From Anaerocolumna sp. AGMB13025 (GTDB lineage Bacteria > Bacillota > Clostridia > Lachnospirales > Lachnospiraceae), in the NCBI RefSeq assembly GCF_029689925.1, contig NZ_CP121445.1:4076501-4140500 (forward strand): a DNA stretch of 64,000 nt. Direction: 5' to 3'. This document shows, piece by piece, positions 25,856 through 33,681 of the stretch. The position numbers and the translations under genes are program-made. Within the stretch, counting starts at the first letter, position 1, and each line of letters starts with the position of its first letter. The notes under the pieces were generated by a model that saw only the letters and a program-made list of their open reading frames with translations, did not search any database and was not told where the DNA came from.

Positions 25856-28330
25856 TCAGGAGATAAATAAAGACATATCGGATTCTTCTGCATTAGCTAA
25901 CATAGCAGCTGCACCTCCGGGTTTTACTCCGTCAATCAGTTCCTCCATTTTGATTCCCATTACATCCATACTCATCGTGCAGGCAATTAATTCCACCCCA
26001 TTATCTAACGAGGCCTTTATCAGGCTTTCTAAACTATCTACGTTTTTATTCTTCATTACCTGTCTGATCATTTTGGCACCTATGCCGCCCATATTCATCT
26101 GGGATAAGGAAAGCTTTTTACTGCCTCTTGGCATCATAGCACCAAACATTTTACTGATAATATCTTTTTTCACCGAGACTTTCTCCGGTTTGCGGAGTAT
26201 GTTAAGACCCCAGAAGGTAAAGAACATGCTTACCTTTCGCCCCATAGCCGCCGAAGCATTGGCAATGATAAAGGAGGCAATTGCTTTATCCAGATCCCCG
26301 GAAAATACAATAATATTCTTATTATTGCCCTCGGAAGGTACATCAGCACATTCCTTTCCCACCACCTTATTTTCACAGCCCTTTCTGACAACTGCTTCTG
26401 AAACTCCTTTATCCGACTCCATTCCAAGAAAGGTGTTACCTGTCCTTCTGCACCAGGCTTCTACATCTGATGCAAAGGCTGGGTCTGTGGTCTTAATATG
26501 AATGGTATCAGCTTCCTCTGCTTCCTTTACCGCCTGTGATAATTTCATAATAGGTCCGGGACATTGCAGACCGCAGGCATTGATTTCAATCAACTTATTA
26601 CTCTTTTTTTTTTGACTGACGGAAGCGGCGGAAAGTACCTCTTCCGATTGATTCCTTTCTTCATCACGAATCAGGATGGTGTTTCTGCCATAGATGCTGT
26701 TATACAGCCGGTACCCGCCGGATAGATTATAACACGTATAACCATGCTGGCTTAAAATCCGGCAGGCTAAGTATCCGCGGAGACCAATCTGACAGGTTAC
26801 ATACACTGGTTTTTCCTTATCCAGTCCAGTAAGGTTCTCACGCAAATCATCCAGTGATATATTAGTAAAACCTTCTATGGTTCCATTTTCATATTCCAGT
26901 GGTGTACGAATATCCAATAACGTAACGCTGCCGTCTCTTGGCAGCGAATCCACATCATGCCAATGGAATAAATTCACTTTGCCGGTTAAAATATTTTCAG
27001 CAGTAAAGCCTGCCATATTTACCGGATCTTTCGCTGAAGAAAAGGGAGGTGCATAAGCTAACTCTAGTTCCGTCAGATCATAAACGGTCATTCCTGCACG
27101 AATAGCTGTTGCTAACACATCAAGACGTTTATCAGTACCTTCATACCCAACAGCCTGAGCACCTAACAGCTTTCCATTATCTCTTCTAAATATCAGCTTA
27201 ATGGACATGCTTACGGCACCGGGATAATAAGAAGCATGGGAATTGGAATAGGTAAAGGACTTCTCATAATCTATACCCAGCTGCTTTGCCCGTGCTTCGG
27301 TAATACCGGTTGTGGCTATTGTTAAATCAAAGCATTTTAATATACCGGTTCCCTGGGTTCCCTTATAGGAGCTGTCTATCCCACAGATATGATCGGCAGC
27401 TATTCTGCCCTGCTTATTGGCCGGTCCCGCTAACGGTATAAATCCCTGATCTCCTGTTATGAAATCCTTGATTTCAATAGCATCGCCCACCGCATAGATA
27501 TTCTTATCCGAAGTCTGCATATGATTGTTAACAATTATGGCACCTCTTTGATTTACCGATAAACCAGCATTCTTAGCCAGTGATCCCTCTGGTCTGACTC
27601 CCACAGATAGCATAACCATATCGGTTATTATTTCACCATTTCCAAGAACGACTTTTATCTGATTTTCGTAGTTGTGTATTTCTTTTACTCCATCTTTTAA
27701 GATGAGTTTTACCCCTTTGCTTCTGATATGATTATGCACATCCGCAGCCATATCAAAATCAAGAGGTGCAATTACATGATCGGCAAATTCCACCACCGTC
27801 ACATTAAGTCCCGCTGATTTCAGGTTCTCAGCCATCTCAATGCCAATATATCCTCCGCCAACGATAACGGCACTTTTCACTTCATTCCGTTTAATAAATT
27901 CCTTTATTTTGTAAGTATCCGGTATATTACGAAGAGTAAATACTTTAGGGTTGTCGGCACCCGTTATATTAGGTTTAACCGGTTCTGCACCAGGGGAGAG
28001 AATTATGTTATCGTAACTTTCCTCATAAGTCTGACCCGTTTTTAAATTCTTTATCAAAACTGTTTTACTATCTCGACTTATTGAAACAACTTCCTGGAGG
28101 GTCCTTACATCGACACGGAACCTGGCATGAAAGCTCTCCGGGGTCTGTAAGGTAAGGTCTTCCTTATCTTTAATATCTCCTCCGATATAATACGGCAGCC
28201 CACAGTTGGCAAAGGAAATATATTCTCCCCGTTCAAACATAATTATTTCAGAATCTTCATCAAGTCTTCTAAGACGTGCAGCCGCAGAAGCTCCTCCTGC
28301 AACTCCGCCCACAATAATAACTTTACCCAT
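25856..28330 (-). CDS. CoA-disulfide reductase / rhodanese / TusA / DsrE fusion
   Basis: 824 residues in four domains. 1-450: pyridine nucleotide-disulfide oxidoreductase of the CoA-disulfide reductase group, with FAD motif VIIVGGVAGGASAAARLRR, the single redox Cys43 in SFANCGLPYYIGG, NAD motif VIVGGGYIGIEMAENL, and YAVGDAIEI. About 455-550: rhodanese domain with active-site loop TCQIGLRGY. About 575-650: TusA/SirA domain with NACGLQCPGPIMKL. About 665-824: DsrE/DrsE2-like domain with ACTMSMDVMGI near the end. Together these suggest moving sulfane sulfur from a per- or disulfide to carrier Cys residues in the cytoplasm. The start follows AGAGG after an elaborate hairpin leader. The substrate is not shown by the sequence. 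Confidence 0.92.
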   Translation of the reverse strand: MGKVIIVGGVAGGASAAARLRRLDEDSEIIMFERGEYISFANCGLPYYIGGDIKDKEDLTLQTPESFHARFRVDVRTLQEVVSISRDSKTVLIKNLKTGQTYEESYDNIILSPGAEPVKPNITGADNPKVFTLRNIPDTYKIKEFIKRNEVKSAVIVGGGYIGIEMAENLKSAGLNVTVVEFADHVIAPLDFDMAADVHNHIRSKGVKLILKDGVKEIHNYENQIKVVLGNGEIITDMVMLSVGVRPEGSLAKNAGLSVNQRGAIIVNNHMQTSDKNIYAVGDAIEIKDFITGDQGFIPLAGPANKQGRIAADHICGIDSSYKGTQGTGILKCFDLTIATTGITEARAKQLGIDYEKSFTYSNSHASYYPGAVSMSIKLIFRRDNGKLLGAQAVGYEGTDKRLDVLATAIRAGMTVYDLTELELAYAPPFSSAKDPVNMAGFTAENILTGKVNLFHWHDVDSLPRDGSVTLLDIRTPLEYENGTIEGFTNISLDDLRENLTGLDKEKPVYVTCQIGLRGYLACRILSQHGYTCYNLSGGYRLYNSIYGRNTILIRDEERNQSEEVLSAASVSQKKKSNKLIEINACGLQCPGPIMKLSQAVKEAEEADTIHIKTTDPAFASDVEAWCRRTGNTFLGMESDKGVSEAVVRKGCENKVVGKECADVPSEGNNKNIIVFSGDLDKAIASFIIANASAAMGRKVSMFFTFWGLNILRKPEKVSVKKDIISKMFGAMMPRGSKKLSLSQMNMGGIGAKMIRQVMKNKNVDSLESLIKASLDNGVELIACTMSMDVMGIKMEELIDGVKPGGAAAMLANAEESDMSLFIS

Positions 28331-28335
28331 ATTAA

Positions 28336-28421
28336 CCTCTATTCTTGCGCACGCTCTTTGCGTATACCAAGTTTGTGGTGCGCAAGCACAAACTTGCGGT
28401 TGAAAAATTTATTTTTCAACC
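28336..28421 (-). ncRNA. multi-hairpin leader of the CoA-disulfide reductase fusion gene
   Basis: On the minus strand: GGTTGAAAAAT/ATTTTTCAACC hairpin (28398-28421); CAAGTTTGTG/CACAAACTTG (28387-28396 with 28368-28377), 10 bp, competing with CGCAAG/CTTGCG (28381-28398); then ACGC/GCGT (28350-28362) just before the ribosome binding site. The first helix shares GGTTGAAA with the GCCACA leader repeat, but the rest differs in sequence. Confidence 0.55.
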
Positions 28422-28446
28422 TATCCTCACTTTCATCAATAATATC

Positions 28447-28595
28447 TTGGTAATTGCAAAACTCTACTATTGTATCTATTCCAAGTAATTAATACAATTT
28501 CAGAGCTGAATCTTGCCAAGAGGGCAACTGAAGCTATGAAATTCGCATTAATTGTAGAGTATATTCAGAATACTAAATGGTTTTGCAATAGCCAA
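28447..28595. repeat. 149-bp imperfect palindrome (MITE-like or large hairpin)
   Basis: Ends TTGGTAATTGCAAAAC and GTTTTGCAATAGCCAA are inverted repeats; inside, AATTAATxCxATTTCAxAGCT recurs in inverted form as AGCTATGAAATTCGCATTAATT, ending in TTGCC-AAGAG-GGCAA. No coding capacity. No clean target-site duplication. Confidence 0.65.
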
Positions 28596-28646
28596 ATAAA
28601 CAATATCAAAAAAATTATGAATTTATACTAACACTCTGACAAAAAA

Positions 28647-28673
28647 ATAACTGTGACCGGGTCACAGTTATTT
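28647..28673 (-). terminator. intrinsic terminator after the [FeFe]-hydrogenase-like gene
   Basis: AATAACTGTGACC pairs with GGTCACAGTTATT (minus strand) followed by seven Ts within a T-rich tail. Confidence 0.8.
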
Positions 28674-28721
28674 AAAAGTGAGGGAAGATTTCCCCTTTAA
28701 ATTGTTATTCCCAGGGACACA

Positions 28722-29960
28722 TTAAAAATCCCTGGTAAAAATATCACTATGCTCTAACAGACTTTCCACCGTATCAAATCCCAGCCTGTGCAAAAGTTCA
28801 ATGACATAGGGATTGTCAATTGGAGTCGGATAACTGGCTGCATCCCCATATTCATTCACATGTTCCCTGCCTTCCTGACGGTCTATCATGACTTTGGGAC
28901 CGCCGACGCAGCCGCCGACACAGCCCATTCCTTCAAAGAAATTAGCAGTCGTTTTCCCTTCCTTTAACAGATTAATCATCTCCTTGCAGCCGGGTACTCC
29001 ATCTGCCTGCATGGTTTTAACAGTAATCTTTCGATTCGGGTTAAGCCGCTCCACCGTTTTTTCTACAGCTTCACTTACACCACCGGTTCTGGCATAGATT
29101 CTTCCTGCCCTGGAAGAATGATACTTTTCGCTCTCTTCTAACCCAGCCGGCTCAATTCCAGCGAATTCAAAAATATCCTGGACCTCTTTAAAGGTCAAGA
29201 CATAATCCACTGCATCTGCAATATCCTTTTCACGGGCTTCTGCTTTTTTAGCCAGGCAGGGTCCGATGAATATAGTAACCGCATTGGGGTGAAGGACTTT
29301 AATGGTTCTTCCGCTGGCAATCATCGGGGATACGGCACCGGGAACATGGGGCATTAATTCCTTATATATCTTCCTTATCATCCCAATCCACATGGGACAA
29401 CAGCAGCTGGTTAACTGGTAATCGGATTCATTGATTATGTTTTTATCAAATTCCAGAGCTTCCTTTAATGTAAGGATATCTGCGAATAAGGCAACTTCTA
29501 TCATCCCTGAGAAACCTATCTGCTTAAAGGCCTGGCGCAGTTTTCCAGGTGTTACTTCTTTACTGAACTGACCTAAAAATGCCGGTGCAATTAAAGCATA
29601 AACAGGACCTTTCGCTGTCCGGACCGCATTCATGGCAGGCAGTATGTCCCGGCTTGCAGTTAAACTTTCTGTCTTGCAAGTATCGATACAGGCATAGCAG
29701 CCGGTACATAAATCCTTATCAATCGTAATTCTGCCCTCTTCATCTTTTGTAATGGCATCAAAGATACAGCTTTCCGAACAAGGTGACGGCTTATCCGGGG
29801 GACAGTTACAGTTACCGATTTTAAGGACCGGTGCGTATTGATCCGGATGTAATAAGCAGTCAAGATGATGGGGGTCATACTCCTTAAGCCGGTCCAAATC
29901 TGTTTTTTGGTCTATGGTTTCCTTCACCAGCCTGCGGTATAATTCTTCAAAACTTGTCAT
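28722..29960 (-). CDS. [FeFe]-hydrogenase-like protein with N-terminal Fe-S clusters (group B-like)
   Basis: 412 residues from ATG at 29960 (GGGAGG upstream). N-terminal region: CNCPPDKPSPCSESCIFDAI and LCTGCYACIDTCK, giving at least one regular and one less regular 4Fe-4S site (about 50-105). The H-cluster motifs follow: TSCCCPMW (L1), GPCLAKKAEA (L2) and EGMGCVGGCVGGPK (L3). All four expected H-cluster Cys positions appear to be present. The TSCCCP and GGP variants are what I associate with the poorly studied group B enzymes; this assignment needs a tree. Hydrogen evolution or sensing is possible. HydEFG maturases are not in the window. Confidence 0.85.
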   Translation of the reverse strand: MTSFEELYRRLVKETIDQKTDLDRLKEYDPHHLDCLLHPDQYAPVLKIGNCNCPPDKPSPCSESCIFDAITKDEEGRITIDKDLCTGCYACIDTCKTESLTASRDILPAMNAVRTAKGPVYALIAPAFLGQFSKEVTPGKLRQAFKQIGFSGMIEVALFADILTLKEALEFDKNIINESDYQLTSCCCPMWIGMIRKIYKELMPHVPGAVSPMIASGRTIKVLHPNAVTIFIGPCLAKKAEAREKDIADAVDYVLTFKEVQDIFEFAGIEPAGLEESEKYHSSRAGRIYARTGGVSEAVEKTVERLNPNRKITVKTMQADGVPGCKEMINLLKEGKTTANFFEGMGCVGGCVGGPKVMIDRQEGREHVNEYGDAASYPTPIDNPYVIELLHRLGFDTVESLLEHSDIFTRDF

Positions 29961-30229
29961 AGTGGTTCCTCCCAATGATGTAAGCATTAAATTTTCATAA
30001 AATTTGGTAAATCTTCAATTAATATGTTTATTTTTTAATTATTATATCATAATTTACAAATTATATCAAAATTAACAAATTATATTTATTGTAAAGCCAG
30101 TTGAATTTTGATAAAATTATATTGCAAAAGAGAGAAACTCATCTGTTTTTGTCTGATGCAAGGTGCCATTTTGGATGAGGGGTACAGCCGCAGCATATGG
30201 CATAAAATTAATAAATGGAGGATTTAGTT

Positions 30230-30421
30230 ATGAAAGCAGTAATTGCAAAAAAAGGTTGTATCGGATGCGGCTTATGCACGGATATCTGTCCCTCTGTATT
30301 TCGAATGACAAATAAAGCATATGCTGAAGTGTATGTGGATGAAATAGCTGTCAAGGACAAAAAAAATGCCAACGAAGCAAAAGAGAATTGTCCGTCATCA
30401 GTGATATCCATAAGCGAATAA
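30230..30421 (+). CDS. ferredoxin, single [4Fe-4S] type
   Basis: 63 residues from ATG at 30230, preceded by GGAGG; upstream in-frame starts have no ribosome binding site. Cluster ligands: CIGCGLCTDICPSVF near residues 10-24 and the final Cys in ENCPSSVISI near 55. This is the Fer4_13-like single-cluster form, with the spacing C-x2-C-x2-C. It stands alone on the plus strand between the divergent hydrogenase-like gene and the convergent suf operon. A cytoplasmic electron carrier; its partner cannot be told from context. Confidence 0.92.
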   Translation: MKAVIAKKGCIGCGLCTDICPSVFRMTNKAYAEVYVDEIAVKDKKNANEAKENCPSSVISISE

Positions 30422-30547
30422 CCTAATTATTACATAGTGCAGTTCAAGTGCACATCTAATATCTGTTCCGGTAACCTGAAACAAAGTGATATAATTGTAT
30501 AAATAAAAAATTATATTGTTACCGCTACTAACATTTATATTAATAAG

Positions 30548-30606
30548 AGCCTGTTCTAAGGATTAATCATGTTTATCCTATACATGATCAATCCTTAGAA
30601 CAGGCT
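30548..30606. terminator. bidirectional terminator between ferredoxin and sufU
   Basis: AGCCTGTTCTAAGGATT pairs with AATCCTTAGAACAGGCT perfectly, with an inner ATCATGT/ACATGAT stem, and with A-rich and T-rich flanks on both sides. It serves two convergent transcripts. Confidence 0.9.
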
Positions 30607-30700
30607 TTTCTTATTCAATAAGGAAACAAAGATATTATAGTTTAATAATATATACTTATTACTGTAATTCTCTACCCTTCACCAGTTATTCAACCGTTAT

Positions 30701-31138
30701 TTATTTTTCTTCACTCTGCTCCACACATTCCTTTAGCGTGTGCCAGGAAAGTACCGCACATTTTACCCTGGCAGGCATATGGGCAATATCTTTTAATGCA
30801 ACGGCATCTTCTAATACTTCCAGTTTTTCATCTTCTGTTATCTCATGTTTTATCATTCCAAAAAACGTCTCCGCTAGTTTCATTGCTTCCTCTACTGGTT
30901 TACCCTTTATTAAGTCAATCATAATGGAAGCCGACGCCTGTGAGATTGCACAGCCCTTGCCAGTGTAACCGGCATCTTCTATAATACCGTTTTGAAGCCT
31001 TAATTCCAGTTCAATTTCGTCTCCACAGCTTGGATTCACTCCACTTAGTTTCGCTGTGGGGCTTATGATATGGTGCTTATTGTGCTTGGAATTCGTGTGT
31101 TCTCTTAATACTTCCGTATAAATCTGTTCAATTCCCAT
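30701..31138 (-). CDS. sufU: SufU Fe-S assembly / sulfur-relay protein
   Basis: 145 residues. Zinc/scaffold ligands: Cys in NPSCGDEIEL with the adjacent Asp, Cys in GKGCAISQASASIM, and Cys in ARVKCAVLSWHTL. These are the three Cys and Asp of SufU, and the insertion typical of SufU over IscU is present in the middle (KGKPVEEAMKLAETFFGMI...). In Firmicutes SufU takes sulfur from SufS. It is the last gene of sufCBDSU and overlaps the sufS end by 11 nt. Confidence 0.94.
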   Translation of the reverse strand: MGIEQIYTEVLREHTNSKHNKHHIISPTAKLSGVNPSCGDEIELELRLQNGIIEDAGYTGKGCAISQASASIMIDLIKGKPVEEAMKLAETFFGMIKHEITEDEKLEVLEDAVALKDIAHMPARVKCAVLSWHTLKECVEQSEEK

Positions 31139-32357
31139 AACCCAGCCACCTCCTTACTTTCTTTAAACTATCGGTAAATACGTCGATTTCTTCCTTTGTA
31201 TTATAAAAATTAAAACTGATTCTGGCAGTAGCCGCAAGATCCAGGTATTTCATCAAGGGCTGGGCGCAATGATGTCCCGCCCTAATGGCAACTCCGTCTG
31301 CGTCCAATATGGAAGCTGTATCATGGGGATGTACCCCTTCTACATTAAAGGATATGACACTGCACCGGGTTTTACTGTTATTAGTTTCCCCGTATATTTT
31401 AATGTCAGGAATTTTTTTCATTTCCTTAAGTGCATACTCCGTAAGATCTTCCTCTATATTCTCTATGGTCTGATAACCAATCTTATTCATATATTTTATA
31501 GCTTCCAAAAGCCCCACCGCACCTCCGACATTCGGGGTGCCGGCTTCAAACTTATTAGGCAGGGCTGCAAAGGTTGCTTCCTGTTCATAGACATATTCAA
31601 TCATTTCGCCTCCGGTAAGGAAAGGGGGCATTTGGTTTAATAATTCTTCCTTACCATATAAAACACCGATTCCCATAGGAGCTAACATCTTATGCCCGGA
31701 GAACGCTAAAAAGTCTGCCTCCAATTCCTGTACATCTACCGGATAATGGGGGATTCCCTGGGCACTGTCAATAACTGCAACCGCACCTACACTGTGGGCT
31801 TTTTCTATAATATTCTTGATCGGATGAATGGTACCAAGTACATTTGATACATGGGCAACTGCTACAATTTTAGTCCGTTTTGTTATTTTCTTATCTAGTT
31901 CTTCTTCCGGTATATGTCCCAGCGGGTCTACATATAAGAAGGAGATACTTGCTCCTTTTTCTTTTGCCACCTGCTGCCAGGGCACGATATTACTGTGATG
32001 TTCCGATATGGATAACACAATCTCATCACCGGACTGCAACACTGATCTGCCATAGCTGTAAGCAATAAGATTTAAAGCCTCAGTTGTATTTCTGGTAAAA
32101 ATGATTTCCTTGGGACTGGCAGCATGTATGAATTCAGCTGTTATGGTACGGGCCTCTTCGTAAGCATCAGTAGCTTTAACGCTTAACTGATACAGCCCCC
32201 GATATGGATTGGCATTTTCTTCTTTATAATACTTCTCTACTGCCTTAAGTACAGAAATGGGTTTTTGACTGGTTGCCGCATTATCCAGATAAATGAGAGG
32301 CTTACCATTATAAGTATTGTTAAGTATCGGAAAGTCATTTCTCGGTTTATTATACAT
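31128..32357 (-). CDS. sufS: cysteine desulfurase SufS
   Basis: PLP enzyme that releases sulfur from cysteine for Fe-S assembly. 409 residues. PLP Lys in FSGHKMLAPMGIG near residue 224, conserved His in SEHHSNIVPW near 120, Thr-rich NTTEALNLIAYS near 90, and the catalytic Cys in IRAGHHCAQPLM near 360. The group II (SufS) type is indicated by the short active-site loop. It overlaps sufD by 8 nt and sufU by 11 nt, so the three are translationally coupled. Confidence 0.95.
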   Translation of the reverse strand: MYNKPRNDFPILNNTYNGKPLIYLDNAATSQKPISVLKAVEKYYKEENANPYRGLYQLSVKATDAYEEARTITAEFIHAASPKEIIFTRNTTEALNLIAYSYGRSVLQSGDEIVLSISEHHSNIVPWQQVAKEKGASISFLYVDPLGHIPEEELDKKITKRTKIVAVAHVSNVLGTIHPIKNIIEKAHSVGAVAVIDSAQGIPHYPVDVQELEADFLAFSGHKMLAPMGIGVLYGKEELLNQMPPFLTGGEMIEYVYEQEATFAALPNKFEAGTPNVGGAVGLLEAIKYMNKIGYQTIENIEEDLTEYALKEMKKIPDIKIYGETNNSKTRCSVISFNVEGVHPHDTASILDADGVAIRAGHHCAQPLMKYLDLAATARISFNFYNTKEEIDVFTDSLKKVRRWLGYGN

Positions 32358-33444
32358 GATTTAACCTCTCTTTCATAAATTCTGTAATATCATCTTTAAG
32401 GGACACTACCGGAATCCTCCCGATTACCGGTTCAAACCAGGCTTCCAGTATAAGTTTTTTAGCAGTTAATTCATCCAGTCCTCTGGACATCATGTAAAAC
32501 AATTTATTTTCATCAATTTTACCGCTGTTGGCAGCATGTTTTCCTTCTACATTCTCTTCTCCACACAAGATAAGAGGTGCTGATACATTTTTAATCTTAG
32601 GGCTAAGAAGCAGGGTATATTCCTTTTCATGCCCTATGGCCCCTACAGCACCCTTCTTAAAATCGATGGTTCCTCTAAAAACCTTGCTGCTTTCCTCCGA
32701 GAGTGCACCATTTAGGTCCATTTCACTTATGGTCTGCCTTCCAATATGATTTACAATATAATTAAAGTCCGAGGAACGGTTTTTATCTCCATAGAAAATG
32801 GTACTTATGTCAATCTTGCTATTATCGCCTTTTAGGTCGGTCTGGATTCCGCTGACGGCTTTTAAGCTGCCAAGTTCCGCCTGTATTATATTAATGTTGC
32901 CACCCTCTGTAAGTCTGGCTCCAATATTATTAAGGTGAATGGCCTGATCGTTTAGCAGCTGCACCTGAATCAAATTGATCTCTGCATTTTCACCCGCATA
33001 TAGGTAGGTCAAACCACTGTGAAACACGCTGCAATCTTCTTTGGAGCGGTAGACCATGACCACAGTCACAGAACTGCCCTCTTCTGCTATAATATGATTT
33101 AAATCTACAACAGTAGAATTCTCCTGATCCAGATCGTATTCCAGATATACCGGTTCTTTAACCTGACTACCGGCCGGCACACGAATCCGAACCCCTGAGT
33201 TCTTATTCGCTTCCACAAATTTCACTGCCTCTTCACCGGCACCAGTCGGAATAGAACGCATCTCTATATCCAGGACCGGATAGTCTGATGTGATGGATTT
33301 AAATACCTCAAGACTTGATTTTAACGGTTCTTTTGCATATGGCTTTATATCTGGCACACTATTCTTTAAGGAGGTATCATTAACAGCCAGCCAACTCCAG
33401 GTTCTTACCGGAAGTTTATTTATATTATTTAATTCTAAATTCAT
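32350..33444 (-). CDS. sufD: Fe-S assembly protein SufD
   Basis: 364 residues from the ATG at 33444, chosen because AATGGG lies 7 nt upstream; ATGs at 33450 and 33456 are also in frame. The core is the right-handed beta-helix of SufB/SufD, with the late conserved segment GEENVEGKHAANSGKIDENKLFYMMSRGL near residue 295-325, where SufD has a conserved His. It forms the SufBC2D scaffold with SufB and SufC. A 237-bp gap containing tandem copies of the structured leader repeat separates it from sufB, unlike the tight spacing elsewhere in the operon. Confidence 0.94.
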   Translation of the reverse strand: MNLELNNINKLPVRTWSWLAVNDTSLKNSVPDIKPYAKEPLKSSLEVFKSITSDYPVLDIEMRSIPTGAGEEAVKFVEANKNSGVRIRVPAGSQVKEPVYLEYDLDQENSTVVDLNHIIAEEGSSVTVVMVYRSKEDCSVFHSGLTYLYAGENAEINLIQVQLLNDQAIHLNNIGARLTEGGNINIIQAELGSLKAVSGIQTDLKGDNSKIDISTIFYGDKNRSSDFNYIVNHIGRQTISEMDLNGALSEESSKVFRGTIDFKKGAVGAIGHEKEYTLLLSPKIKNVSAPLILCGEENVEGKHAANSGKIDENKLFYMMSRGLDELTAKKLILEAWFEPVIGRIPVVSLKDDITEFMKERLNHV

Positions 33445-33459
33445 AATCATACCCATTCA

Positions 33460-33597
33460 TATCACAAGCTTTTTGTGATACCGCCACACACCGGTTGAAA
33501 GAATCGTAACGTGGCACCCTTTCATCTATATATTTTCTTTCAACCTTTGAAAGAATCATAATGTGGCATCCTTTCATTCATATATTTTCTTTCAACC
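33460..33597 (-). ncRNA. structured leader repeat (GCCACA pseudoknot element), tandem copies at sufD
   Basis: On the minus strand two 52-bp tandem modules (33587-33597 start, then 33535-33545 start) each begin GGTTGAAAGAAAATATAT and contain TGCCAC(A/G) and a GATTCTTTCAA end. The gene-proximal copy is complete: GGTTGAAAGAA with TTCTTTCAACC (33493-33503), GCCACG (33510-33515) with TGTGGC (33483-33488, one G-U pair), and hairpin TATCACAA/TTGTGATA (33460-33480). A third, decayed 3' part (GGCAGTGTCACATCTGCGA, then TGCAATGGGAG) lies further upstream at about 33600-33640. Confidence 0.7.
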
Positions 33598-33681
33598 TAG
33601 CTCCCATTGCATGCAACAGCTCGCAGATGTGACACTGCCTAAATCAGGGTGTGAAATGTTTTTCTAATTCACACTGCTTCC

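Noticed and set aside
25950..26501. 183-codon plus-strand ORF opposite the CoA-disulfide reductase fusion
   Set aside because: Antisense shadow of a well-supported coding sequence with all domain motifs on the minus strand.
28368..28398. Riboswitch upstream of the CoA-disulfide reductase fusion
   Set aside because: No known aptamer consensus is visible; only competing hairpins can be claimed.
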